Positions 44,232 to 52,844 of a DNA stretch of 64,000 nucleotides are shown piece after piece (position 1 is the stretch's first letter; the number at the start of each line of letters is the position of its first letter). The position numbers and the translations under genes are program-made. The notes beneath the pieces are model-generated. The model saw only the letters and a program-made list of their open reading frames with translations, was not told the DNA's origin and made no database searches. Origin of the DNA: a bacterium (lineage in GTDB: Bacteria > Cyanobacteriota > Vampirovibrionia > Gastranaerophilales > Gastranaerophilaceae); assembly GCA_017541465.1 (NCBI GenBank), contig JAFXYZ010000009.1, forward strand, positions 1 to 64,000, read 5' to 3'.

Positions 44232-45602
44232 ATGAAAACAAACAAACTGACTTTAATGATATTCATCAGTCTGCTTTTGGGCATAGTACTCGGATGGCTG
44301 GCACCTGAGTGGGGTGTTAAAATGAAGCCGTTCGCAACAATGTTTCTGAATATGATTAAAATGATTATTGCGCCCCTGTTGTTTTCCGTTGTCGTTACGG
44401 GTATTGCTTCTCACGGTGATATAAAATCGCTCGGGAAATTAGGGGTAAAGACAATGGTCTATTTTGCCGCCGCTACTTCTATTGCAATGGTTATCGGACT
44501 TACCCTGGGACTTATTATCCAGCCGGGTGTAGGGTTTAATCTCTCTGTTTCAGAAAGCGAATTAAATTCCGTTTCCCAGATGGCGACACAAAATATCCAC
44601 GGTTCTTTCGGGGACTTTTTCGTAAACCTTTTCCCGACAAGTATTGTTCAGGCTATGGCAAGGGGAGATTTACTGCAGATAGTTGTATTTTCAATATTTT
44701 TCGCACTTGCTATTTGCGCAGTCGGTGAAAAAGCAAAGCCTGTTCTGAATGTTCTGTCATCACTTGCCGATATAATGTTCAAATTCACAAACTTTGTTAT
44801 GTACTTTGCACCGCTCGGTGTTTTTGGTGCTATTGCTTATACAATAGGCACAAGCGGAATAGGAATTATGGGAAGCTATATAAAGATTATTCTGGCACTT
44901 TATCTTGCGCTTATTCTTTTTGTATGCGTTATAATGTTTATCGCATCAAGAATAGTCAGAATTTCCCCGATTCCTTTGATGAAGGCAATACGTTCCCCAG
45001 CGATGCTTGCGTTTTCAACAGCAACTTCAGAGGCTGCTCTGCCTGATGCGATGAAGATTATGGAAAGGTTCGGAGTACCTAAGGACATTGTCGGATTTGT
45101 TATGCCTATGGGATATACCTTTAACCTTGACGGCAGTACACTATATCTGGCAATGGCAATGCTCTTTTCACTTCAGATAGTAGGTATTCAGCCTGAGACC
45201 TTTGAACTTATCGCAATAATGCTTACTTTAATGATAACCAGTAAGGGTATTGCCGGAGTACCGAGAGTTGCGCTCATTGTTTTGGCGGGAACGCTTTCGA
45301 GCTTTGGATATCCGTTGATTGGTATTGCTATTTTGCTTGGTATTGACCAGATTCTTGATATGGGAAGAACAACGGTTAATTTAATCGGCAACTGCGTTGC
45401 TACGGTTGTTGTTGCAAAATGGGAAAATGAATTTAACTATTTAAAGATGGAGCAATACATAAGGAGCGAAAAGCGGTCATCAAGATCGACCTTCAGACGT
45501 ATTTCAAAAAAGCTGAAGTTTGAAGACAAAATCACACCCGCCACCCTGCCGATTGAAGAAACCTCTATGGTCGGCATGGGAGAAGAAGAAGCTAATTACT
45601 GA
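44232..45602 (+). CDS. Dicarboxylate/amino acid:cation symporter (DAACS family)
   Basis: Sodium- or proton-coupled carrier like GltP/DctA with about eight membrane helices and two re-entrant hairpins. The hairpin-1 Ser-rich AFSTATSEAALPDAMKIMERFG, the NLDGSTLY motif of TM7 (TFNLDGSTLYLAMAM), the RVALIVLAGTLSSFG hairpin-2 and DQILDMGRTTVNLIGNCVATVVVAKWE of TM8 mark the substrate site. At 458 aa it is normal. ATG 44232 follows GGAAG; the GTG at 44226 is less likely. The C-terminus is cytoplasmic and basic. Confidence 0.93.
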   Translation: MKTNKLTLMIFISLLLGIVLGWLAPEWGVKMKPFATMFLNMIKMIIAPLLFSVVVTGIASHGDIKSLGKLGVKTMVYFAAATSIAMVIGLTLGLIIQPGVGFNLSVSESELNSVSQMATQNIHGSFGDFFVNLFPTSIVQAMARGDLLQIVVFSIFFALAICAVGEKAKPVLNVLSSLADIMFKFTNFVMYFAPLGVFGAIAYTIGTSGIGIMGSYIKIILALYLALILFVCVIMFIASRIVRISPIPLMKAIRSPAMLAFSTATSEAALPDAMKIMERFGVPKDIVGFVMPMGYTFNLDGSTLYLAMAMLFSLQIVGIQPETFELIAIMLTLMITSKGIAGVPRVALIVLAGTLSSFGYPLIGIAILLGIDQILDMGRTTVNLIGNCVATVVVAKWENEFNYLKMEQYIRSEKRSSRSTFRRISKKLKFEDKITPATLPIEETSMVGMGEEEANY

Positions 45603-46423
45603 TATTCCCAGCCTGACTGGGCGATTTTGCTCTTTATTGTTTTGCTCTGGGTTATCAGATATTCCTTATAATTATTCGGAGTAAGAATTTTTTCGCCTTT
45701 TTTGTAGTAATGAGGATGGATTAAAACTTCTGCGGTGCAATCCAAATCTGAAATTGCCATTAATCCGTACCAGACGGCATTTTCGTCCATATACCCCGTA
45801 AAGGTTACACCTACAAAATATTTGTTTGTTGTGAGTTCATATTTTTCGATAATTCGTCTGTTTACTTTTGTATAATCGTTCAAAATCTTACGTTTTATCA
45901 GGTTTATGGGATATTTTATATTGAAAATCTTTGACAGACTTGAGATGTAGGGAACTTCATACTGCGTTCTGACGCGCTCTATCCCGTATTCCTTCGCAAG
46001 TTTGCAGGTTAATTCAAAAATCGGGGTAATTGCGTGGGTATGCACGTGAGAGTCGATATGAGTAACGTTTGAATATTTCAAAATCTTCTCTATCTGTGCT
46101 CTGAACTCAATTTCAATTTGCTGAAGTACCTCAGGTTTTTGTGAGAGCTGCTGAAGCGCCATAAAATCTTTGTTAAATTTCCCGTTTTTATTGCAGATTA
46201 AGGTTGGATTAGTCAGGCTCTGCCCCTCGATGATATTGAGGTGCACACCCAAATCGATATACTGAATTTCTGGGAGGATATTAAAAACGGCATCCTCAAA
46301 GGCAGGACCTGTCGCCATAAGGCTTGTTGAGTTAATAACCTTTGTTATTGCCCCTTTTCTTATTCCCTGATTTAGTGCTGTTGAGTTGCCAAAGTCATCG
46401 GCATTAAAAATTAATTTTTTCAT
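45596..46423 (-). CDS. YdjC/ChbG family polysaccharide deacetylase
   Basis: Metal-dependent deacetylase of the ChbG/HpnK/YdjC family. The N-terminal metal motif NADDFGNSTALNQGI, the LGVHLNIIEG strand, and the HIDSHVHTHAITP motif with its histidines match family active-site positions. The 275 aa are normal. It converges on the symporter with a 7-bp overlap of 3' ends and diverges from the membrane GT2 next to it. Likely acts on N-acetylated sugars. Confidence 0.9.
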   Translation of the reverse strand: MKKLIFNADDFGNSTALNQGIRKGAITKVINSTSLMATGPAFEDAVFNILPEIQYIDLGVHLNIIEGQSLTNPTLICNKNGKFNKDFMALQQLSQKPEVLQQIEIEFRAQIEKILKYSNVTHIDSHVHTHAITPIFELTCKLAKEYGIERVRTQYEVPYISSLSKIFNIKYPINLIKRKILNDYTKVNRRIIEKYELTTNKYFVGVTFTGYMDENAVWYGLMAISDLDCTAEVLIHPHYYKKGEKILTPNNYKEYLITQSKTIKSKIAQSGWEYQ

Positions 46424-46481
46424 TGCATGTTTACTTTATCTATACTATCATCCATTATAGTATCACAATTTTGGATAAAAA

Positions 46482-47438
46482 ATGCAAGTTCCTGTTTTAT
46501 CAATTATAATTCCTTGTTACAACGAAGAAGAAGCGATTGAAAACACCTTAAAAACTCTTCTTGATTACCTTAAAGAGCTGACGGACAGAAATATTGTCAG
46601 TGAAAAGAGCTTTTTATACCTCGTCGATGACGGGAGCAGCGATAAAACTTATTCTATTCTTGAGAAATGGCATAATGAAAACCCTGATAAAATCAAGGTT
46701 TTGAAGTTCAGCAAAAATTTCGGAAATCAAAAAGCCATTCTGGCAGGACTTTTAGAAGTTAGGAAATATAACCCCGACTGCTGTGTCACTATTGACGCGG
46801 ATTTACAGCAGGACGAGAGAACCATTGAAAAATTTCTTGAAGAGTTTAAGAAAGGTAACCAGATAGTCTGCGGTATCAGAAACGACAGAAAGACTGATTC
46901 CTTCTCGAAAAAGTTTACCGCACTTGCGTTTTATAAGTTCATTAATCTTCTGGGTGTTGATATGGAGCCGAACCATTCCGACTTCAGGCTTGTGAGCAAA
47001 GAAGTTCTTGAGGTTTTAAGCCGCTACAGAGAGGTAAACCTCTTTTTAAGAGGGGTTTTTCAGGAATTCGGGTTTAAAAAGCAATATGTCTATTTTGATG
47101 TCAGACCGAGGTTGCAGGGCGAATCAAAGTTCAATTTCTTCTCGCTTATGACCTTAGCGCTTCAGGGGATAACCTCCTTCAGTATTGTTCCACTGCGGTT
47201 TGTATCCGTCACAGGGTTTATAATGTTCTTCACAAGTTTATTGCTCGCTATCCACGCGGTTTATGAAAAAGTCGCAAACCAAAATACCGTTTCAGGTTGG
47301 GCAACCATCGTTATGGCGCTCGCCATTATCGGCGGACTGCAGATTCTCTGTATAGGTATAATCGGGGAATACTTAGGACAATTATTCCAGGAAGTCAAAG
47401 CCCGCCCCAGGTATATTGTTGAAAAAGAACTTGAGTAA
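46482..47438 (+). CDS. Membrane-bound family 2 glycosyltransferase (DPM1/GtrB/ArnC-like)
   Basis: GT-A enzyme loading a sugar onto a polyprenyl phosphate: LSIIIPCYNEEEAIENTLKTLL, LVDDGSSDKTYSIL, KNFGNQKAILAGL, TIDADLQQDERTI, and GESKFNFFSLM are the GtrB/DPM1 signature. Two C-terminal membrane helices (~residues 232-252 and 268-290) complete the usual architecture. Paired with no flippase here. May glycosylate the surface glycan in the periplasm, as in Gtr systems. Confidence 0.9.
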   Translation: MQVPVLSIIIPCYNEEEAIENTLKTLLDYLKELTDRNIVSEKSFLYLVDDGSSDKTYSILEKWHNENPDKIKVLKFSKNFGNQKAILAGLLEVRKYNPDCCVTIDADLQQDERTIEKFLEEFKKGNQIVCGIRNDRKTDSFSKKFTALAFYKFINLLGVDMEPNHSDFRLVSKEVLEVLSRYREVNLFLRGVFQEFGFKKQYVYFDVRPRLQGESKFNFFSLMTLALQGITSFSIVPLRFVSVTGFIMFFTSLLLAIHAVYEKVANQNTVSGWATIVMALAIIGGLQILCIGIIGEYLGQLFQEVKARPRYIVEKELE

Positions 47439-47445
47439 ATTCGGG

Positions 47446-47474
47446 TTGTAAATTTATATTGTTCGCTCTATAAT
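47446..47474 (+). promoter_or_regulatory. Promoter with zero leader for HEAT-like gene
   Basis: TTGTAA (47446-47451), 17-nt spacer, TATAAT (47469-47474), then 6 nt to ATG 47481; predicts a leaderless message. Confidence 0.65.
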
Positions 47475-47480
47475 TTTGTT

Positions 47481-48716
47481 ATGGAAAACTTAGAAGCAGA
47501 AATTAAAGATTTAATCGGAAAAGACGAAAGCAAAGCAAGACCGGTTGCCGAAAAATTAATAAACACCTCGGATATAGAGCTTTTTAAAGCGCTTATCTGC
47601 AAGACCGATTTTTTGTTCGATTTTGTTAAAAATAACGTTGCAAAACGAATTGAAGGGGCTGTAAACAAGAATAATTTTAAAAATATTATCAACTTCTTCA
47701 CCGTTTATTCCTCTGAATATGACGATTTATTTGCAGGTATTCTTGCAAAACACGCAAGCCAGGATTTAACCGATGAAATTTTTGAGATGCTCCAGAGCGG
47801 AACAAATGAGCAAAAGGCATACTGCGCAAAGTATTTCTCGCTCATTCCCGACACTGTTTCTATTGAAGATTTGCAAAAATACGCATTTTCCGATTTTGAA
47901 CCACTTGCTCTGAACTCTGCTCAGGCGCTCGGGATAATGAGAGATGATATTTCTTATGATATAGCATTGAGCAACCTCGAGAGCGAGGATGATTTTGAAA
48001 AACTTCAGGCTGTTAAATTCTTTACGGCTTATGAAAAAAATCCGCCGCTCAATGAAATTTTTGAGGCAATGAAGAAATCCAACATGCCTGAAAACATAGC
48101 AGGCGAAATTCCTTATATTGCAAACCTGACAACACTTTTTAGTCAGGATGAATATAAGAAAAATGTTTTGATAACTTTTGATAATATTTTATCGGGCTTA
48201 GGCGAAATTCTTCCGCTTTCTCAGATTTTCCAGTTTGAACTCTTTGAAGTAACAGAGTTATTAATTAATACAAATAAAACCGAGAATAAATACAGAAGTA
48301 AAATTGCCCAGATTTTACTCAAAGAGCGAGCAAAAATAAAGATGTTCTGCGAAAATGAAGAGTATATCTTTGACGAGGACAAAAACACAAAACAAGAGCT
48401 TTGCGCTGTTCAGAAGCTGCTTCAGAGCCAAAGCAAAGAGTTTTGGCAGGAGCAGTCAAAAGAGGTTCTGAAAGAACTCGACCACTGCCGACACAGAATC
48501 TGCGCCGCACTCGAAGTTATAATTGAATACAATTTAAAAGATGCGGCAGAGAAAATCAAATCTTTATTAACCCACGAAAATGAAATTGTTGTTTGTAAAT
48601 GCACTGAGGCTTTGAAAGAATTTAATATGCTCTCTGAGGTTAATAAAGAGGAAGTTTTATCAAGAATACAAAACGAGAATTTAAAAGCCCTGATTGAAAG
48701 TTATTGGAGAGAATAA
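47481..48716 (+). CDS. HEAT-like repeat protein
   Basis: A 411-aa acidic, all-helical protein without signal peptide or membrane helices. Repeated helix pairs look like degenerate HEAT/Armadillo units (for example EQKAYCAKYFSLIPDTVSIEDLQKYAFSDFEPLALNSAQALGIM and the C-terminal CRHRICAALEVIIEYNLKDAAEKIKSLLTHENEIVVCKCTEALKEFNML, the best unit). Function unknown; a scaffold or lyase-like helper is possible. The promoter ends 6 nt before the ATG. Confidence 0.72.
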   Translation: MENLEAEIKDLIGKDESKARPVAEKLINTSDIELFKALICKTDFLFDFVKNNVAKRIEGAVNKNNFKNIINFFTVYSSEYDDLFAGILAKHASQDLTDEIFEMLQSGTNEQKAYCAKYFSLIPDTVSIEDLQKYAFSDFEPLALNSAQALGIMRDDISYDIALSNLESEDDFEKLQAVKFFTAYEKNPPLNEIFEAMKKSNMPENIAGEIPYIANLTTLFSQDEYKKNVLITFDNILSGLGEILPLSQIFQFELFEVTELLINTNKTENKYRSKIAQILLKERAKIKMFCENEEYIFDEDKNTKQELCAVQKLLQSQSKEFWQEQSKEVLKELDHCRHRICAALEVIIEYNLKDAAEKIKSLLTHENEIVVCKCTEALKEFNMLSEVNKEEVLSRIQNENLKALIESYWRE

Positions 48717-48766
48717 TCACCCGAAAGACTAATATAAAAACCGAAAAGTCGTATTAATATTAAATT

Positions 48767-49159
48767 ATGTACGACAATGATTTTTATAAAAATTTAAGAA
48801 AGCCCCCGTTTTTGCCTAAAGGAAAAGTATTTAAAACAATTTGGGCTGTTTTATATTTTTTGATGCTCGTTTCATTTGTTTTGGTTATTATATCCGGCGA
48901 AGATGAGAAAATACTTGGTATTGCAGCATTTTTTGTTCAGCTTTTTTTCAATATCCTTTGGCCTTTAGTATTTTTTAAATATAAAAACATAAAACTCGCT
49001 TTATGGGTATCCGTTTTACTAATGATTTCAGTATCGGCTATGGTGAGAATTTTCTTTGAAATTTCAGACTTGGCAGGAATACTTCAGATACCATATCTTC
49101 TCTGGACAATTTTCGCAATTTATTTAAACAGTGCAATATATTTTTTGAACAAAAAATAA
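48767..49159 (+). CDS. TspO/MBR family membrane protein
   Basis: A 130-aa membrane protein with four or five helices. The TspO signature is visible: LRKPPFLPKGKVFKTIWAVLYFLM (P-rich loop and W..LY), LFFNILWPLVFF and PYLLWTIFAIYLN. TspO proteins bind tetrapyrroles and related ligands. No ribosome site is seen; a possible TAATAT box lies 6 nt before the ATG, but no good -35 box accompanies it. Confidence 0.85.
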   Translation: MYDNDFYKNLRKPPFLPKGKVFKTIWAVLYFLMLVSFVLVIISGEDEKILGIAAFFVQLFFNILWPLVFFKYKNIKLALWVSVLLMISVSAMVRIFFEISDLAGILQIPYLLWTIFAIYLNSAIYFLNKK

Positions 49160-49160
49160 G

Positions 49161-49180
49161 ATGCATCGTTTGATGCACCT
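49161..49180. repeat. Mini-palindrome family D, copy 12
   Basis: ATGCATCG-TT-TGATGCACCT directly after the TspO stop, a variant stem with a reversed head (AGGTGCATCA...). Confidence 0.5.
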
Positions 49181-49190
49181 TATTTTTATT

Positions 49191-49214
49191 GTAGGTTGGG
49201 CATTCTTGCCCAAC
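49191..49214 (+). repeat. Mini-palindrome family D, copy 13
   Basis: GTAGGTTGGGCA-TTCT-TGCCCAAC, the most canonical member in the window, 10 nt from copy 12. Confidence 0.75.
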
Positions 49215-49231
49215 AATATTTATTGGTTTAA

Positions 49232-51388
49232 TTATACACAAGCAGCACATTCAACATTGAGCGCTTTTTTGGCTTCTTCGAGTCTTACCTTGATTCTGCC
49301 GTCAACTGCAATACCTTCGCCTGTTTTCTCAGAAATGAGAAGCGGGTTAATATCGAGTTCATCGATAAACGGATAATCGTGAACGAGTTGAGACAGTCTC
49401 AGAAGTGTTTCCTGAATTTGTTCCATCTTAGCGGGAGTTGTACCTCTTGCGCCCTTGAGCAAGCCGTAAGCTTTAACTGATTTAATCATTTCGTCAGCAT
49501 CAACGTCAGTCAAAGGTGCAATTCTAAATGTAACGTCCTTCATAGTTTCGATGAATACACCGCCTAAGCCGAACATCATCATAGGACCATACTGAGGATC
49601 TGTTGCGATACCACAAACCATTTCTCTGTTGCCCTTAACCATTTCCTGAATGATAACACCTTCGAGCCCGTCGATTAAGCCTTTTTCGGTTAATTTCTGA
49701 ATTAAGTCTTTGTATTCTGCTCTGAGTTGTTCTTCTGACTGAATGTTAACTCTAACACCACCAACATCTGTTTTGTGTGAAGTTGTTTTTGAAGTCATCT
49801 TCATAACAACGGGGTAGCCGATTGAGTTACCGAGTTCAACAACCTCAGCTTCGTTCTTAGCCAAACCGTATTTGCAGGCTCTTATACCGTAAGCATTTAA
49901 GAGGTCGATGGATTCGAGAGTTGTTAACTGAGCTCTGCCTTCCATTAATGAAGCCTTCATAATTGACTCAGCTTTTGCTCTGTCAACACTGTAAGCGGGA
50001 ATTTTGCCTTCAGGTCTGTTTATCCATTTTCTCTGTTGGTCTAATCTCATAAAGCCTTCTGCAGCTTCTTCTGCGTACATAAAGAACGGCATATTAACGT
50101 TCATATCTGAGAGAGCCGTAAAGAATTCGCTCTTTGTCATAAATACGCCGATAACGGGTTTTTGAGGATACTGTTCTTTAATTTCCATAACGGCTTTAGC
50201 AACATCAATATCCTTTAAGCCCAGGAACGGTAAGTAGATAACCATAATCATATCGACATTTTCATCAGCAATAACTGTCTGAAGTGTTTGCTTGTAGTGT
50301 TCGATAGGAGCAGAAGCTATCATATCGATAGGGTTCTTGACTGATGCGGCTGACGGAAGGAAGCTTCTCAAAGTAGCTTTTGTTTCGTCAGAAATTTTAG
50401 CCATTTCCATACCGTATTCGCAAACTGCGTCAGTAGCCATAATTCCGGGACCGCCTGAGTTTGTGATGATAGCAACTCTGTTTCCTTTCGGAATCGGGCA
50501 GTTAGCAAACACTTTAGCTGTTGAGAAGAGGTTTTTCAGAGAGTATTCTCTGATAACACCTGACTGAGCCAAAAGTGCGTTTGCTGCTTTGTCTGCACCA
50601 GCAAGAGAACCTGTGTGAGATGAAGCTGCGCTTGCACCTGCTGCACTTCTTCCAGCCTTAAGAGCAAGGATAGGTTTCTTTTTTGAAATTCTTGTAGCTA
50701 ATTTTCTGAAGTTAGCAGGGTTTTGGATAGATTCCATATATAAAAGCATCTGCTGAACGTCTTCGTCATCTTCCCAGTATTCAAGAGCGGTTTCAGCGTT
50801 AACGTCTGCCTGGTTACCGATAGAGATAAACTGTGCAAAACCGAGGTTTAAGTCTTTTAAGATGTTTAAAATACCGCCGCCTAAAGCACCTGACTGAGAA
50901 ACAAAACCGATGTGTCCTCTTTCGGGGAGGCTTTCAGCGAAGCAACCATCCATGCTGACAGAGGGAAGTGTGTTAACAACGCCTAAGCAGTTAGGACCAA
51001 CACATCTCATACCGTAATCTTTAACCTTCTGAGCGAGTTGTTTTTCGAGCTCAGCACCTTCAGCGCCTGTTTCTTTAAAGCCTGCAGTAATGATGCAAAG
51101 ACCTTTAATGCCTTTTTCGTGGCATTGGTCAATAGTTTGAAGAACGAATTTAGCGTTAACAACGATGATTGCTAAATCGACTTCACCGGGGATTTCATTG
51201 ACAGAGGTATAAGCCTGAAGTCCTTCAATGATACCGCCTTTAGGGTTAACAGGATAGATTTTACCTGTAAACTTGTATTCCTGAAGTCTTTTCATGATAT
51301 CAGAGCCGATTGTGTGTTCCTTAGTGGAAGCGCCGACAACGGCAATTGATTTTGGTTTCATGATTTTGTCTAAAATTTCTTTTTGCAT
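49232..51388 (-). CDS. ADP-forming acetyl-CoA synthetase (acyl-CoA synthetase, fused alpha-beta)
   Basis: Makes ATP from acetyl-CoA (or other acyl-CoAs), ADP and phosphate. The alpha domains (1-460) include a CoA-binding VVGASTKEHTIGSDI and the catalytic-His region AASSHTGSLAGAD. The ATP-grasp beta domain (~490-718) includes VMKMTSKTTSHKTDVGGVRVN and GLGGVFIETMKDVTFRIAPL. At 718 aa it is the single-chain alpha-beta type. ATG 51388 has AAAGG upstream and MQKEILDKIMKPKSIAVVGAS, so it is preferred to the start at 51451. Suggests acetate fermentation by substrate-level phosphorylation. Confidence 0.92.
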   Translation of the reverse strand: MQKEILDKIMKPKSIAVVGASTKEHTIGSDIMKRLQEYKFTGKIYPVNPKGGIIEGLQAYTSVNEIPGEVDLAIIVVNAKFVLQTIDQCHEKGIKGLCIITAGFKETGAEGAELEKQLAQKVKDYGMRCVGPNCLGVVNTLPSVSMDGCFAESLPERGHIGFVSQSGALGGGILNILKDLNLGFAQFISIGNQADVNAETALEYWEDDEDVQQMLLYMESIQNPANFRKLATRISKKKPILALKAGRSAAGASAASSHTGSLAGADKAANALLAQSGVIREYSLKNLFSTAKVFANCPIPKGNRVAIITNSGGPGIMATDAVCEYGMEMAKISDETKATLRSFLPSAASVKNPIDMIASAPIEHYKQTLQTVIADENVDMIMVIYLPFLGLKDIDVAKAVMEIKEQYPQKPVIGVFMTKSEFFTALSDMNVNMPFFMYAEEAAEGFMRLDQQRKWINRPEGKIPAYSVDRAKAESIMKASLMEGRAQLTTLESIDLLNAYGIRACKYGLAKNEAEVVELGNSIGYPVVMKMTSKTTSHKTDVGGVRVNIQSEEQLRAEYKDLIQKLTEKGLIDGLEGVIIQEMVKGNREMVCGIATDPQYGPMMMFGLGGVFIETMKDVTFRIAPLTDVDADEMIKSVKAYGLLKGARGTTPAKMEQIQETLLRLSQLVHDYPFIDELDINPLLISEKTGEGIAVDGRIKVRLEEAKKALNVECAACV

Positions 51389-51497
51389 GTTTAAACCTTT
51401 CTTTTTATTGCCAGCATAATAATATTGTATCCGTTGAAAGTTTAATTTCAAGAAAACATAAGAAAAAATGACAAAATTTATAAGAAATATTTGAAAA

Positions 51498-52121
51498 TCA
51501 ATACCCGTTCTCTATCCAGGGACGCTCTCTGAACTTTGCGCCCAGAGATTTAGTGATTTCCTCGCAGTTTTTGACGTTGACTTCGTAGCCTTTATACCCT
51601 GAAACTACCGTTGCGGTTGTGTCTATACCTGCTTTTGCGCACTCAGAGATAAAATCTTTTACGGCGCTATAAGTGTTTTTAAGGTTAGGTTTTGATATTC
51701 TCTCGTATTCTTCCTCATTTTCGCCGTTTAAACTTATAGAAACCCTGTCAATAAGCCCAACAAGTTCAGGAACAATATCTCTTTTATGTATCAAATTACC
51801 CTGACCGTTTGTGTTTACTCTGATTTTAACCCCTTTATAGTTTTCTTTGATATATTTTGCAACTTCTTTTAATATGTCAAGTTTAATTATAGGTTCACCA
51901 TAACCACAAAAAACGATTTCTTCTGACATTTGATTTTCAAACTTTTTTAGCTGATTAATAACATCCTGAGCGGTAATGTTTTCGTTATTTAAGAATAAAT
52001 CAGCCCCGACAACGTCATCTTTAATCGCTCTGATACAAAAAACGCAGTTATTTGTGCATTTATTCGTCAGATTAATATAAATCTTGCCCTCTAAGGTATA
52101 AACTAAATTAAAATCAGCCAT
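51498..52121 (-). CDS. Radical SAM protein, TatD-associated family
   Basis: A 207-aa radical SAM enzyme. The CxxxCxxC cluster motif (LTNKCTNNCVFCIRAIKD), GGGEP-like FCGYGEPIIKLDIL, and RVNTNGQGN match the TatD-linked radical SAM family (TIGR04038). ATG 52121 follows AGGAG and is preferred to 52157. No tatD gene is present in the window. Substrate unknown. Confidence 0.88.
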   Translation of the reverse strand: MADFNLVYTLEGKIYINLTNKCTNNCVFCIRAIKDDVVGADLFLNNENITAQDVINQLKKFENQMSEEIVFCGYGEPIIKLDILKEVAKYIKENYKGVKIRVNTNGQGNLIHKRDIVPELVGLIDRVSISLNGENEEEYERISKPNLKNTYSAVKDFISECAKAGIDTTATVVSGYKGYEVNVKNCEEITKSLGAKFRERPWIENGY

Positions 52122-52174
52122 TTTCTTTTCTCCTGAAGAGAATTGTGGCATAAACAAAGTTTTTGGGCAATAAA

Positions 52175-52426
52175 TTATCCTTCCATAAGTTCATCATAAT
52201 TAATATGATGTTCTCGGGCATAATTCAGAAATATTTTTTCCTTTTTTGAGACTCTGACCTGGAATTTCAGAACATTATCTTCATCCTTTTTCTTCCTGCC
52301 AGCACCTTTTCTTGCACCGCCACGGATTTTTTTGACGTCCTGTTCGATTTCCTCCTTTAATTCAGACTGTTCTTCAGGAGTAAGAAGTTCTTTTATTAAG
52401 TCTGAGTTCGTTTTGAGATTATCCAT
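52175..52426 (-). CDS. Putative antitoxin of the second toxin-antitoxin pair
   Basis: An 83-aa protein, acidic at the N-terminus (TPEEQSELKEEIEQDVKK), with a basic central GGARKGAGRKKKDE and a possible C-terminal ribbon-helix-helix (VLKFQVRVSKKEKIFLNYAREHHINYDELM). It overlaps the toxin 3' end by 8 bp (ATG 52426, AAGGA upstream), an arrangement typical of antitoxins. Family not named with certainty. Confidence 0.72.
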   Translation of the reverse strand: MDNLKTNSDLIKELLTPEEQSELKEEIEQDVKKIRGGARKGAGRKKKDEDNVLKFQVRVSKKEKIFLNYAREHHINYDELMEG

Positions 52427-52751
52427 TTTTATCATTCCTTTTTGTTGTATATTTATTAATTCTTGACATTGCCGTTAATTTATATTGCTCCGGTGCTTTT
52501 TGTGTCTTTTTCAGGGTAATAAGTCCTATTATAATAATTGCATTTTGATGATACATAAAATAAATACGAACCTTATCGCATTTAAGTTCAAATAAGCCTT
52601 CTTTGTTTAATGGTCTGCTTTTAACACCTGCCTGACCAAGTTGTTCAAACAGGGCAATAGTTCTTAAAACTCGTTTTATATTTTGTTTGTCAAGCGCCTT
52701 TAATTCCAGCTGCGCTTCAGGTGTATATTTTGCAGTAAATAAGTTTTCCAT
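52419..52751 (-). CDS. RelE/ParE-type toxin
   Basis: A 110-aa toxin of the RelE/ParE superfamily: basic FTAKYTPEAQLELKALDKQNIKRVLRTI, the strand LFELKCDKVRIYFMYHQN, and a C-terminal IIIIGLITLKKTQKAPEQY with conserved basic residues. ATG 52751 is preferred to 52796 because the promoter TTGACA-17-TATAAT is located between the two and ends 6 nt before 52751, so the mRNA is predicted to be leaderless. Toxin precedes antitoxin, as in HigBA. Confidence 0.85.
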   Translation of the reverse strand: MENLFTAKYTPEAQLELKALDKQNIKRVLRTIALFEQLGQAGVKSRPLNKEGLFELKCDKVRIYFMYHQNAIIIIGLITLKKTQKAPEQYKLTAMSRINKYTTKRNDKNG

Positions 52752-52757
52752 AATAAA

Positions 52758-52786
52758 ATTATAATTCAAAATTTGATTTTTGTCAA
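52758..52786 (-). promoter_or_regulatory. Consensus promoter with zero leader for RelE toxin
   Basis: On the minus strand TTGACA (52786-52781), 17-nt spacer, TATAAT (52763-52758), followed by 6 nt to the ATG (52751). A consensus sigma-70 promoter. Confidence 0.75.
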
Positions 52787-52844
52787 CATTTTTCAAATAA
52801 AATGATATTATCTTCTTAACTTATTTTCAAAATCATGGTAAATT

